Assembly: GCA_946886855.1 (NCBI GenBank)
Contig: CAMPJJ010000030.1
Location: 1-51,653 of the forward strand
Source: an uncultured Roseateles sp.
GTDB taxonomy: Bacteria; Pseudomonadota; Gammaproteobacteria; Burkholderiales; Burkholderiaceae
Length of the DNA stretch: 51,653 nt
Direction of reading: 5' to 3'
The position numbers and the translations under genes are program-made. Numbering within the stretch: position 1 is the stretch's first letter; every line of letters begins with the position of its first letter. A model generated the notes under the pieces. That model worked only from the letters and a program-made list of their open reading frames with translations. It searched no databases and had not been told where the DNA came from. Below, piece by piece: positions 1-9,127 of this stretch.

Positions 1-324
1 CTCTGGAACGAGTCGCCGGTGTTCAGCGATTCGTTCTTCGCGCCGGACAGCCGCTATGACGCCTTCGGCGGCGAATCCATGCAGGCGCCGCTGCCGCCAG
101 TGGAACCCCGCGCGCGCGGCTATCGTCCGCGCGCCGGCGCGCCGGACGCGCCCGGCTTCCGCGACTCCCAGCTGCGGGATCCGCATGCGCGCGATTCGCA
201 GCTCCGCGATTCGCAGTTCCGCGATTCGCAATTCAGCCGCGACTTCCCGACGCTGCCCAGCGAGCTGCCGGAGCCCGACATCGGCGGCGTGGTCGTCGAC
301 TCGCCCCGCTACGGGCGGCGCTAA
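1..324 (+). CDS. C-terminal end of an unrecognised protein with RDSQ pentapeptide repeats (partial, cut by window edge)
   Basis: An open frame runs from the first base to a TAA stop at 322-324, so only the last 107 codons of a longer gene are present. The visible part is rich in Pro, Arg and Asp. Residues about 57-79 contain degenerate and then near-perfect copies of the pentapeptide R-D-S-Q-L/F, encoded by a 15-bp direct repeat at 190-234. The end reads IGGVVVDSPRYGRR. Such tails are usually disordered. No catalytic motif or membrane segment is visible. A strong hairpin terminator follows at 356-377, which supports this being the true gene end. I do not recognise the family; the missing N-terminal part would decide it. 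Confidence 0.65.
   Translation, partial: LWNESPVFSDSFFAPDSRYDAFGGESMQAPLPPVEPRARGYRPRAGAPDAPGFRDSQLRDPHARDSQLRDSQFRDSQFSRDFPTLPSELPEPDIGGVVVDSPRYGRR
190..234 (+). repeat. 15-bp tandem repeat, three copies, coding RDSQ(L/F)
   Basis: Three consecutive 15-bp units beginning CGCGATTCGCAG encode RDSQL, RDSQF, RDSQF. Decayed copies lie just upstream (165-189), reading RDSQL-RDPHA. The repeat is in frame, so copy-number change would alter protein length by five residues without a frameshift. Confidence 0.8.
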
Positions 325-355
325 GCTACACCCCTGCCCGCTCTTCGAGGACACG

Positions 356-377
356 ACGGCGCTGCGGCGCCGTTTTT
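356..377 (+). terminator. Rho-independent terminator
   Basis: A perfect 7-bp stem, ACGGCGC pairing with GCGCCGT across a 4-base TGCG loop, is followed by TTTTT at 373-377. It lies 31 bases after the stop of the partial gene and directly before srkA (start 397), so srkA probably has its own promoter or is reached by read-through. Confidence 0.8.
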
Positions 378-396
378 GCTGTCCTCGCCGCTTCCG

Positions 397-1410
397 ATGA
401 CTGACATGACGGCCGGCTTCGGCCTCCTGACCCCCGAACTGATGCTCGACGCGCTCGAGCACGCGGGGCTCCGCCCCGACGGCCGCCTGCTGCAGCTGAA
501 CTCGTACGAGAACCGCGTGCTGATGGCACATCTGGAGGACGGGGCGGCGGTGGTCGCGAAGTTCTACCGGCCGGGCCGCTGGAGCGATGCGCAGATCCTG
601 GAGGAGCATGCGTTCGCGCGTGCGCTGGCCGACGCCGAGGTGCCCGTCGTCGCGCCGCTGCTGCTGAAGACCGGCGAGACCTCCGGAACGCTCGGCCACT
701 TCGAGGGACAACGATTCGCGGTGACGCCGCGCCAGGGCGGCCGCGCGCCGGAGCTCGAGGATGCCGAGGTGCTGCGCTGGATCGGCCGCCTGCTCGCGCG
801 GCTGCACGACGTCGGCCAGCGCGAGCCCTTCCAGCACCGCCTGTCCTGGAACAGCGCCGCGCCGGCGCGCGAGGCGCGCGACTGGCTGCGCGCGCACGAC
901 ACGCTGGCCCCGGAAGTCGCGGCCAACTGGCACGACGCCGCCGCGCGTTGCATCGACGCGATCGATGCCGCCTTCGAGGCGCTGCCCGATCGTCGCGCGC
1001 TGCGACTGCACGGTGACTGCCACCCGGGCAACATCCTCTGGACACCGGATCGCGGCCCGCACTTCGTGGACCTCGACGACGCCGTGCAAGGCCCCGCCGT
1101 GCAGGACCTGTGGATGCTGCTGTCCGGCGAGCCCGAGGCGGCGCGTCGCCAGCTCGATGCGCTGCTTGACGGCTACGAGAGCGTGCGCGAGTTCGACTGG
1201 CGCGAACTGAAGCTGGTGGAGGCGCTGCGCACGCAGCGGATGATCCATCACAGCGCCTGGCTCGCGCGACGCTGGGACGATCCGGCCTTCCCGGCGGCGT
1301 TCCCCTGGTTCGGCACGCCCAACTACTGGGGCGACCAGGTCGTGAAGCTGCGGGAGCAACTCGACGCGATGCAGACACAAGCCCGGCCCGTCGACCCCTG
1401 GCAAAGCTGA
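397..1410 (+). CDS. srkA: Stress response serine/threonine protein kinase, SrkA/YihE family
   Basis: This 337-residue protein is a kinase of the aminoglycoside-phosphotransferase/choline-kinase fold. The visible motifs are LHGDCHPGNILW, with catalytic Asp207 in the HGD sequence at 205-207 and the downstream Asn, followed by FVDLDD with metal-binding Asp225. The N-terminal stretch LNSYENRVLM matches the SrkA glycine-poor loop region, and the length fits E. coli SrkA (about 328 residues). SrkA is a cytoplasmic kinase that protects cells under envelope and oxidative stress. I chose the ATG at 397 because the in-frame TTG at 376 lies inside the terminator T-run. It is followed by a 198-base gap before the giant toxin gene. 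Confidence 0.9.
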   Translation: MTDMTAGFGLLTPELMLDALEHAGLRPDGRLLQLNSYENRVLMAHLEDGAAVVAKFYRPGRWSDAQILEEHAFARALADAEVPVVAPLLLKTGETSGTLGHFEGQRFAVTPRQGGRAPELEDAEVLRWIGRLLARLHDVGQREPFQHRLSWNSAAPAREARDWLRAHDTLAPEVAANWHDAAARCIDAIDAAFEALPDRRALRLHGDCHPGNILWTPDRGPHFVDLDDAVQGPAVQDLWMLLSGEPEAARRQLDALLDGYESVREFDWRELKLVEALRTQRMIHHSAWLARRWDDPAFPAAFPWFGTPNYWGDQVVKLREQLDAMQTQARPVDPWQS

Positions 1411-1435
1411 TCGCGGCTGATCACGGCTGATCCGT
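1406..1435 (+). repeat. Three 10-bp tandem direct repeats across the srkA stop codon
   Basis: GCTGATCGCG, GCTGATCACG and GCTGATCCGT are adjacent, beginning in the last codon of srkA (TGA at 1408-1410). The rest of the 1411-1608 gap shows no gene, no convincing promoter and no clear hairpin. A GGAG motif lies 8-9 bases before the ATG at 1609. Confidence 0.6.
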
Positions 1436-1608
1436 GCGACCCCTGCGCGAGGTCGGACGCGCTGCGCATCGCTGACCGGCTTCGGGGTCGGTCCCCGGAT
1501 CCGAGTCAGCCAGCGCCGCCAGCTTCACCGTCTTCGCGAGCCGCTCGCGGCCGCTTCCGACCGGCCACGGCCTGACTGACGCAGCTCCTCTCACCCTGGA
1601 GCTGCACC

Positions 1609-4600
1609 ATGCCCGACGACACCCCCGGCAATGCGCTACACGTCATGCTGCCGACGCTGACCCCGCCGGATGCGGCGGGCGCCGGCCCCTCGACGTCCAC
1701 GCCGGCCGCGCAGGCGTCCGCGCCTTCCCCTGTGCCGCGCATCAGGTCCTTCCTGAAACTGCGCGAAAGCCTCGACCCGCTTCGGAAGGTGCATGCCGAG
1801 GAAGGCCGGTTGCGCGTCATCCTGTACGCCGTGCAGGCGGCGATGCGCAGCTTGCAGTCCGACACGCCGCAGGTGACGTCCGGCCAGCGGGCGCAGTTGA
1901 GGAAGGGGGTACTCGCGCACTTGCAGCGGCAGCTGACCGATGCCCTCCTCGACGGGGCCGACACCGCCTATCTCGATCGATATGCCGGCCGTCTGGTGTC
2001 GGCCGTGATCGACGGCAACTACGGCGACCTGGCTGGCAACGGCAACCGGAACGACACCCTCCGGCAGGTCATCCTGGAACACCAGTCGTTGCCGGAGGCC
2101 GTCCTGCTGCGACCATGGGGCATCGGCGACCTGAGCGACAACGGCGTCGAAGCCACGCCGACCTTCCTGCGTGGCGTGAAGGTGGCCGTGCATCGTGGGA
2201 GCGCGCTGCTCGTGGAAGGTCTGCTGGCCGCTGCTTTCGAGGCCGAACGCCTGCTCGGCCAGTCCACGACCGCGCTCGCGCTGGCGCGTCATGTCGGCGT
2301 GGCGCGTCAGGCCGCCTACACGCTGGCCTCCGGGCTGGCCGGCAGGCCGCTGCTCTTCGACCTGGATCGGCTGGAGCGACTGGCTGCGCGATCGGACGCC
2401 TCCGCGCAAGGGCATCTCGCGGCCACCCGGGACCTGTGGTCGACACAGAGCAGGTTGTCGGAAATGGGCATCGCCGGGCCACCCGTCTTCCTCTCGCGGT
2501 CGGAGCGCGGCGAGGCGGCCTGGCATCCGACCGGCCGGCGGCTCCTGCGGACCGAAGACCCCCGGCCCTTCGTGCAGTTGATCGGCGTCGCGGGCGCGCC
2601 GCCCGGACCCGCCGATGCGCCGCGTCGCTCCACGGAGAGGCCCGGGGCGGAGCCGGTGCCGCTCCCCGTGCTGCGTTCCTTGATGCCGGAAGTCCGACAG
2701 CACCTGAACCGCCGGATCGGCAAGGTCACCCTGAGTTCCCGCGACCAGCCCCTGCTGCTCGTCCTGCACCTGCCCCCGCTCGCGTTCCCGACCGACATCG
2801 AGCAACGACGCAGGCAGGACGCCCACCTCGCCCTTCTGGACGCTTTCAGCGTGACGGTGCTGGCGGACGAAGCGCCGCTGTCGCGCCAACTGCTGCCACC
2901 GCTGATCACGCTGACCGACGAGCAGTTCCTGATGGGCACCCAGGCCGTGGTCCAACGGCAGCCCGACGGAAGCTGGGCGTTCGATGCGGACGCCGTCGAA
3001 GTGGCGCGGCATGTCTACGGTCCCGAGGGTGCCGTGCGCCCCGACGACACGTCGCTGCCCGACTGGCAGACCCCGAGCCGCGGCAGGCCTCGCGATACGG
3101 CCGCGGGCGCCCGCAGCGATCGGATGCGCCTCTACCTCCAGATGCAGGACGACCCCGTCATGCACACTGTCGGATTGGCACTGACGCGCACGCATCCGGA
3201 CGAAGTCGTCTGGGTGCAGTGCCATCCGACCGGGGCGTTCCGCGTGATCCGCGGCCAGTCCTTGCTGGACAACGCCGCGGCCGACGCCCGCATCAAGCTT
3301 ATCGTGTCCGGTCACGGCCACACCAGCTTGCACACCCGGGAGCGCCTGCTCAGCGGCCGGACCGCGCGCGATCTGGCCGACGAATTGAAGCGCCTGATCC
3401 CCCGCCTGAGGCCGCAGCCGCTCCCCAAGGTGGAGCGCATCAGCCTGCTCAGTTGTGCGCTCGAAACGCCGGTCGCGCAACGCAGCTTCGGCCGGGAGTT
3501 CGCCGCGGCGGCCCGCGGCCTGGGGGCTGCGGGCATGGAGACCACCCTCTATGCGCAGACCCTGGTCGTCGACACCCATTCAGGCCACCTGCTGAAGGCC
3601 ACGCAACAGCACGACGAGGCGCCCCTGCGACAGGGGGCGGCCGGCACGACCTGGGTCTTCCGCTCCGACCCGGTCACCGGCGTCACCACGGTGCGCGACA
3701 AGTTCCCCAACGGCAACGACGGCGTCGACCTGCCGGTCGTGTGCTGCACCATCCTGGCGGGCCATGCCGGGGAGCCGTCCCTCCGCTCGCAGGCGCTGGC
3801 GCGCACGGAGACGCTGGATCGGGCCCTGCTTCGCCAACGGTTCCAGGAGCGGGTCGACCAGTACCGGCCGCCCGGCATGCATCTGGTGCCCCGGCTCGCG
3901 CTTCAGGCGGGTGGTGGCGCGCAACTGACCTACATGCGCCTGGACGGCACCCGGCAGACGCGCCAGGTCACTGCGGACGCCGATCTCCGCACGCTGCGCG
4001 CCGGCCTGGCCGCCATCTCGGCAGGCCTGGCAGCGGTGCCCGACCAGCGCATCGACATCACCTTTGCCGACGCGCGGGCGCAGATGCTCGACATCGCCCA
4101 GCTGTGCCTGATGACCCGGTCGCTGGCCAGCGACGGTGCCGATGGCGACGCGTATCAGGCCGCCTTGCTCTACCTGGCCATGGTGCAGGGCTGGGCCCAG
4201 GTGGGGGACGATGCCATCCAGGTGACCGACATCGTCCGGCGCGTCGTCGCCAGCGGCGAGGCGACCTCGATGGCCGGGCTGGTCAAGAGCACGCAGCTCC
4301 TGTCGGAGGCGCTCCGCGCGGTCAGCCTGCTCGCGCAGGCCGGCACGATCTCCACCGACATCGCCAAGCTGATCGACGAACTGCACATCGGGGACCTCGT
4401 CGGCGCGACCCAGGCGGCCGCCCAGGTCGCGCTGGACACTTCCGGCCTGATGCTGGTGGCACTGGCCGAACTCGCGAACCTGCTCGGTGCCACCCTGATC
4501 GCCGCATTGGCCGAGGGACTGGCCGTGCCGCTGCAGGGCCTGATGATCGGCTTCTCCGCACTCGATCGCGCGGTGAAGGGCGAGATCGCGCGGGTCGGGC

Positions 4601-7600
4601 GCAACCTCGCCCCGTTGCGGCAGATCGACCTCGGCTACGGCGAACCGCTGCGTCAGGCAGCCCTGGATCCTGCGCATCCAGACAGGCAGGTGCTCCTGGC
4701 CAACGGCTGGGCGCCCATGCGCCGCATCGATTTCCGCGACAGGACGGTGACCTTCGCCGACGCGACCGTGGGGGCGTCGGCCTTGCACAGGCACCAGCTG
4801 TACTGGCAGGGCGAGCATCGCCTGCACGACTGGTGGATCAACGACGGCGCGGGAAACCAGGCCCTCTATGCCAGGCATGGACTGGAGCTGGACCTGTGGA
4901 CGCTGATGCGCCGCGGCGATCGTGCAGCGCTTCCCCGGGTGCCCCTGTCCGACGCATTGAGCCACCCCGACCGGATCCTGGTCCTGATGACGGCGCCCAA
5001 CGTCGAGATCCACTTCGACCAGTACTCGCCGTCCCGCGCCGGGGGCGACTTGGCGCTGATCCGGGACCCGCTGATTGAACGGATGCAGGAGAACAGCGAT
5101 GCCGACTTCGTCGGCGACTACGTGTCCTCCAGCAGCTTCGCCAAATCGGCGGACCATTGGCGCGTCCGGCAGAAACCGACGCTGCTCGAGGTCGTGCTCG
5201 ACGACCTGCCGAGGCTGTTGGCGCTGCCGCAGCGTTCGGACATCGAGCACGCCGACTTCATCTTCAACGACAGCCGGCCCCTCGCTCAACGCACGCTGCG
5301 TCCCCTCGACCAATCGCAGGTCCATGTCCGCCTGATCGGCGGAGGCGGCCGCTACACCGTGGCAATCCCGCCCGACGGCACCGTGCGCCATCCGGTGCGC
5401 ATCCAGCCTTCTCCGCACACCCGCGAGATCTGGACCTTCCTGCTGAAGGGCAGCCTGTCGGCGGGCGGCAAGCCGATCGCCTTCGTCGACGGGGGCGTCG
5501 CGGGCTTCAGCATTGCGGGCCAGGCCTTCCATTTCGAAGCCTTGCATGGCGCCGTGGTCCAGATCGCAGACCCGCTCGTCGCCGGCGTGCGGCTGGTGGT
5601 GGATCTGGCGCGCAAGGATGCCTCGCTGGTGCTGACCTTGCCGCCCTGGTCCGAGGATCTGCGCCCGCTCGACGCCTTGAGCGAAGCGGTGCGCCTGCTC
5701 GCGCCGAGCTCCGGCGTCGACGGCGGTCCGGCCTCCGGGCTGTTCCGGCTCCGCCCGGACGGCCTGCGGTCGCAGCCGATCCAGCTGACCAGTGCACTGC
5801 CCAGTGGCGAACTGCTGTCGGGCGTGCTGAATCCCTCCGACGGCGGGGCCATCCTTGCCGGCGCCCATCACCTGTTCATATTGGCGGGCCGCCGCGAGGC
5901 GGCAGGGCCATCCTGGCAGCGCTATGCGCTCGCAGGCGGCGAGCTCAGCATCAACGGGGAACGGCGCCCGGTGGTCCGCTACGACGGCGGCCGCCACTTC
6001 GGTCCGATCACCTTCACCTACATGGCGGAGGCGCGCGGGTTCGTGCGTGATCGCCTCTCCCTCACGATCGCGGGTGAACACGCGCTCGCGGCATGGCTCG
6101 GCACCCATCCCGACTGGACCTACCCCCACCTGGTCCGTTTCATGACCGAAGAACTGGCGGCCGGGGTGGAGCTCGCGGGCCCGGGGGGCGACGCCGTGCA
6201 GGCGGTGCAATATGTGGACTTCTACTACAGGAACGCCGTGAGCCTTCGCCCGACGGAAGGGCTGCTTCCGTTGGGCCTCTGGGCGCGCGTGGACCGGCTG
6301 GAGCACAGCGCACGGGACGGTGACCTGCTCACGTTCGACGCCGATCCCACCTTGCCGCGGGATCTGGCCCGCGCGGGACTCCCGGCGTTCCTTCGATATG
6401 TTCCCGATCGGGCCGGAGAGGCCGCGACCGGGACGTCGGCGTCTCGCCCGACGCTCAGTGCGCCGATGCTGGCCCGGGCCAGGCAGTGGCTGGTGCTGCG
6501 CCATGCACAGGCCACCGGTGCGTACGGCCCCTGGTCCGACCTCCACACGCCGGAACCGCTGCTGAGCCTTCAGGAGCGCACCTCGCTGGTCGCGTTGCAG
6601 GGCCGGCTGCTGGCCCTGCTCGGAGCCCATGCGACGACGCCCGGGGCATCGTCGTGGATCCGCATGGGGGACACGCCCGCCGCGTCGGCGGCGCTGGTGC
6701 ACCAGCTGCGCGATGCCGGCGTGGAGATCCGCATCGACGCGGGCGATACCGCGCCTGCCGGGCGTGCGGCCAACCGGTCGGGTCCCACCGACTTCTACGA
6801 CGTGCAGGCCGTGTCGATGCGGCTGTTCCTGCAGGACCTCACCGACCGGATCGACCGCGATGCGGCCGCCATCCGGCACCTGAGCGGCCTGCGCCCGATC
6901 GGCCCGTCGGACACGCCGCTCCAGGCGGCGCTGACGCGCCAGGCGGCCCGGCACGCCGCTGCGCGTCGGCAGGGCTTGCCTCTCCCGGACATGCCGGCGG
7001 CGCTGCTCGAAGCCGTGCGTGTCGCGGGCTTGACGTTCTGGCGGCCGGACCGGCATGGCGCGACGGGTCAGGGCCCGTCGGACACGCCGGCGCCGGGACG
7101 GCCGGCCACCGCCACGCTGGCCGGGATGGCGCTCGGCCGTGTCGAGCTCACATCGAGCGACGGCGGCAGGATCGACGACGCGACCCTGCGCCTGTGGCGG
7201 GACCAGGCGGCCACGCAGGGCCTGCTGCCGGACGCGTGGTACGCCCGTCACGCCGAGCCGGGCTCCGAGATGGAGATCGAACTGCGGGAGCTTGCCGCAC
7301 AGTCGCTGCGCGACCGGTTGATCCGGCTGCAGGACCATGCGGACGGCGCCGGTCTGGATGCGGTCCCGCTCGATGCGGATGCGAGCTTGAACCGGCAGCT
7401 GTTCCTTGCCCTGCAGCGCCTGCTTCCGCCGGCGGCCGCCGTCAAGGTCGCCGGACGGGATACCGTGAGACCTGGCGACGTCGTCAAGTTCTTCGATCAC
7501 CGGGGCGCCAGCCAGTACGCCCTGATGCGCCGTCCGGACACCAACCTGATGCACCTGCCCCGCGACCCCGCCCCTGCGGCGGGCGCCAACCGGTACTGGG

Positions 7601-9099
7601 CCTACCTCGGACGTGAGCGCGACCTCGGACGGCGGCTCGTTCCAAGCCTGTCCCCCGAGCCCTCCGCCCCTCCGCGACTCGATCCCGCCGCTTATCACGC
7701 GTGGCGCCAGGACGATCCGAGACCGGTGCTCGGTGACGTCTACCTGTACCAGAATCCGTTCAGCGGCTTCCAGGAATTGTTCCGCCTCCAGCGGCTGACG
7801 ACCTCCGCCGCCAAGGGCGCGCCGCGCCCCTACGGCTATTTCCCGATCGACGGCACGAGCAACGCCGACTGGTTGTACCTCGGCAATTCCGAGTCGCTGA
7901 GCCCTGCGGAACTCGGCGCGCTGGCGCACACGCCGACCGCACTGACGCCGCAGGCATTCAGCGTCGGCTTGATCGAGTGGTGGACGGACCGTCTGACGCG
8001 CGGCGTCGCCTACCGCAACTTCCGGATGGACACCGACAGCTTCGAGGCATTGAGCTGGGGCAACACCCTGTTCCGCCTGGAAGCGGACGGCACGCTGTAT
8101 GCGAGTCTGGACGACAACGATGCCACGCCCTTCCGGATCAGCGGCGACGCCGAGTTCCAGGCCTTGCGCCAACAGTTCCTGAGCGGGCGCCAGACGCCGA
8201 ACTGGCTGGTCATCCAGGGCAACGGCCGGCTGGTGGACCTGGACGGTGCCGCCTCGCTGGGCATCCCGGAGATCGTGATCCTCGACGAATACGATGACGC
8301 ACCGCGACGCGTCGACCTCGACGACAGCACCCTGCAGGACAGCGAGTGCTTCTACGAAGGACGCGATCTGGTGGTCCATCAGAGGACGACCGGGCAGATG
8401 GTCCGCATCCGCAACGCGCTCAAGGCCGTCAACGCCCTGCCCTTCGACGACGAATGGACCCCCGATGTCCAGATCACGCGACAGGGCGGCGCTCGTCGGC
8501 TGGCCTGGCCGGGCGTGGATCTGTCCCTGCGGCTGCCGATGCTCACGCTGACAGGCTCGGCGCTGGCGGTGATCCAGCAGGGCACGGATCTGATGATCGG
8601 CGGTGCCGACCGATGGCAAGAGATGCGGGTGCCCGACGTGTTTCCGCTGGTCAACGATTACATCGGCAGCGTCCCGACCGGCGACGATGAGGCCCTGCTG
8701 CGATTCCGGGACGCCGAGGGTCGCTGGCGCCTCGCCCACCTCGCCGCGCCCGTGATCGCGGCGATGGGCACCGACGCGGGCACGACCCGGCGCTGGACGC
8801 TGCTGCCCGGTGACGGCAAGGCCGTGGCCTTCCTGACGCGGGAAGCGTCGGTGCCCGGGGGGAAGGGCGCCACGCAGGCGGCGCTCGACGGCCCCCCGTC
8901 GACAGACGCGACGCCCCTCACGCCCAGATGGTCCCTGGCGGCAGCGAAGTTCTCCGAGGCGATGGCCGAAGTGCTCGCGCCCGGCAACACCGCGCTTGCG
9001 CTGGCCTGGGCGCCCGCCGACGTGCAGGCCAGAACGGCCAGTCTCCTCGGGGGCGACGCCGCGACGGCCCGGCGGTCCGGAACCGCCGTCGCGGCGTGA
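1609..9099 (+). CDS. Giant cytotoxin-like protein with C80 cysteine protease domain and TcdA/TcdB-type translocation domain
   Basis: This 2,496-residue protein has the middle architecture of large clostridial toxins and LifA/Efa1-like cytotoxins. Residues about 505-690 match the inositol-hexakisphosphate-activated autoprotease (peptidase C80). YLQMQDDP holds candidate Asp515 (TcdB Asp587). IKLIVSGHGH holds His569 and ISLLSCAL holds Cys616; their spacing of 47 compares with 45 in TcdB (His653/Cys698). Trp682 sits where TcdB has the conserved Trp of GEW. Residues about 800-1420 follow the TcdB translocation domain, with a hydrophobic stretch at 945-984, RRIDFRDRTVTF at 1038-1049, LMTAPNVEIHF at 1126-1136 and IGGGGRYTV at 1243-1251. 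Residues 1-480 should be the delivered cargo but show no recognisable glycosyltransferase. Residues 1420-2496 include two related modules at 1955-2001 and 2029-2092. No Sec signal is visible. GC and codon use match the neighbours. The ATG has GGAG 8-9 bases upstream. The toxin role is inferred from domains. Confidence 0.85.
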   Translation: MPDDTPGNALHVMLPTLTPPDAAGAGPSTSTPAAQASAPSPVPRIRSFLKLRESLDPLRKVHAEEGRLRVILYAVQAAMRSLQSDTPQVTSGQRAQLRKGVLAHLQRQLTDALLDGADTAYLDRYAGRLVSAVIDGNYGDLAGNGNRNDTLRQVILEHQSLPEAVLLRPWGIGDLSDNGVEATPTFLRGVKVAVHRGSALLVEGLLAAAFEAERLLGQSTTALALARHVGVARQAAYTLASGLAGRPLLFDLDRLERLAARSDASAQGHLAATRDLWSTQSRLSEMGIAGPPVFLSRSERGEAAWHPTGRRLLRTEDPRPFVQLIGVAGAPPGPADAPRRSTERPGAEPVPLPVLRSLMPEVRQHLNRRIGKVTLSSRDQPLLLVLHLPPLAFPTDIEQRRRQDAHLALLDAFSVTVLADEAPLSRQLLPPLITLTDEQFLMGTQAVVQRQPDGSWAFDADAVEVARHVYGPEGAVRPDDTSLPDWQTPSRGRPRDTAAGARSDRMRLYLQMQDDPVMHTVGLALTRTHPDEVVWVQCHPTGAFRVIRGQSLLDNAAADARIKLIVSGHGHTSLHTRERLLSGRTARDLADELKRLIPRLRPQPLPKVERISLLSCALETPVAQRSFGREFAAAARGLGAAGMETTLYAQTLVVDTHSGHLLKATQQHDEAPLRQGAAGTTWVFRSDPVTGVTTVRDKFPNGNDGVDLPVVCCTILAGHAGEPSLRSQALARTETLDRALLRQRFQERVDQYRPPGMHLVPRLALQAGGGAQLTYMRLDGTRQTRQVTADADLRTLRAGLAAISAGLAAVPDQRIDITFADARAQMLDIAQLCLMTRSLASDGADGDAYQAALLYLAMVQGWAQVGDDAIQVTDIVRRVVASGEATSMAGLVKSTQLLSEALRAVSLLAQAGTISTDIAKLIDELHIGDLVGATQAAAQVALDTSGLMLVALAELANLLGATLIAALAEGLAVPLQGLMIGFSALDRAVKGEIARVGRNLAPLRQIDLGYGEPLRQAALDPAHPDRQVLLANGWAPMRRIDFRDRTVTFADATVGASALHRHQLYWQGEHRLHDWWINDGAGNQALYARHGLELDLWTLMRRGDRAALPRVPLSDALSHPDRILVLMTAPNVEIHFDQYSPSRAGGDLALIRDPLIERMQENSDADFVGDYVSSSSFAKSADHWRVRQKPTLLEVVLDDLPRLLALPQRSDIEHADFIFNDSRPLAQRTLRPLDQSQVHVRLIGGGGRYTVAIPPDGTVRHPVRIQPSPHTREIWTFLLKGSLSAGGKPIAFVDGGVAGFSIAGQAFHFEALHGAVVQIADPLVAGVRLVVDLARKDASLVLTLPPWSEDLRPLDALSEAVRLLAPSSGVDGGPASGLFRLRPDGLRSQPIQLTSALPSGELLSGVLNPSDGGAILAGAHHLFILAGRREAAGPSWQRYALAGGELSINGERRPVVRYDGGRHFGPITFTYMAEARGFVRDRLSLTIAGEHALAAWLGTHPDWTYPHLVRFMTEELAAGVELAGPGGDAVQAVQYVDFYYRNAVSLRPTEGLLPLGLWARVDRLEHSARDGDLLTFDADPTLPRDLARAGLPAFLRYVPDRAGEAATGTSASRPTLSAPMLARARQWLVLRHAQATGAYGPWSDLHTPEPLLSLQERTSLVALQGRLLALLGAHATTPGASSWIRMGDTPAASAALVHQLRDAGVEIRIDAGDTAPAGRAANRSGPTDFYDVQAVSMRLFLQDLTDRIDRDAAAIRHLSGLRPIGPSDTPLQAALTRQAARHAAARRQGLPLPDMPAALLEAVRVAGLTFWRPDRHGATGQGPSDTPAPGRPATATLAGMALGRVELTSSDGGRIDDATLRLWRDQAATQGLLPDAWYARHAEPGSEMEIELRELAAQSLRDRLIRLQDHADGAGLDAVPLDADASLNRQLFLALQRLLPPAAAVKVAGRDTVRPGDVVKFFDHRGASQYALMRRPDTNLMHLPRDPAPAAGANRYWAYLGRERDLGRRLVPSLSPEPSAPPRLDPAAYHAWRQDDPRPVLGDVYLYQNPFSGFQELFRLQRLTTSAAKGAPRPYGYFPIDGTSNADWLYLGNSESLSPAELGALAHTPTALTPQAFSVGLIEWWTDRLTRGVAYRNFRMDTDSFEALSWGNTLFRLEADGTLYASLDDNDATPFRISGDAEFQALRQQFLSGRQTPNWLVIQGNGRLVDLDGAASLGIPEIVILDEYDDAPRRVDLDDSTLQDSECFYEGRDLVVHQRTTGQMVRIRNALKAVNALPFDDEWTPDVQITRQGGARRLAWPGVDLSLRLPMLTLTGSALAVIQQGTDLMIGGADRWQEMRVPDVFPLVNDYIGSVPTGDDEALLRFRDAEGRWRLAHLAAPVIAAMGTDAGTTRRWTLLPGDGKAVAFLTREASVPGGKGATQAALDGPPSTDATPLTPRWSLAAAKFSEAMAEVLAPGNTALALAWAPADVQARTASLLGGDAATARRSGTAVAA

Positions 9100-9127
9100 G
9101 TCCGCGTCACTCGGCGGCGGCCCGTCC

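Noticed and set aside
190..234. Short direct repeats as a CRISPR array
   Set aside because: The units are adjacent without spacers and lie in frame inside a gene. No other spaced repeats were seen in the window.
2632..2700. DxD-like words (for example FDLDRLERL, residues about 249-257) as evidence of a glycosyltransferase in the toxin N-terminus
   Set aside because: The words lack the surrounding GT44 context, such as the Leu-rich helix and Trp residues around the metal site, so a single DxD is not enough.
3580..8739. Very long open frame on the minus strand inside the toxin gene
   Set aside because: It is the antisense shadow of a GC-rich gene: its residues are Arg/Gln/Gly/Ala-rich without domain motifs, while the plus-strand frame contains the C80 and translocation motifs.
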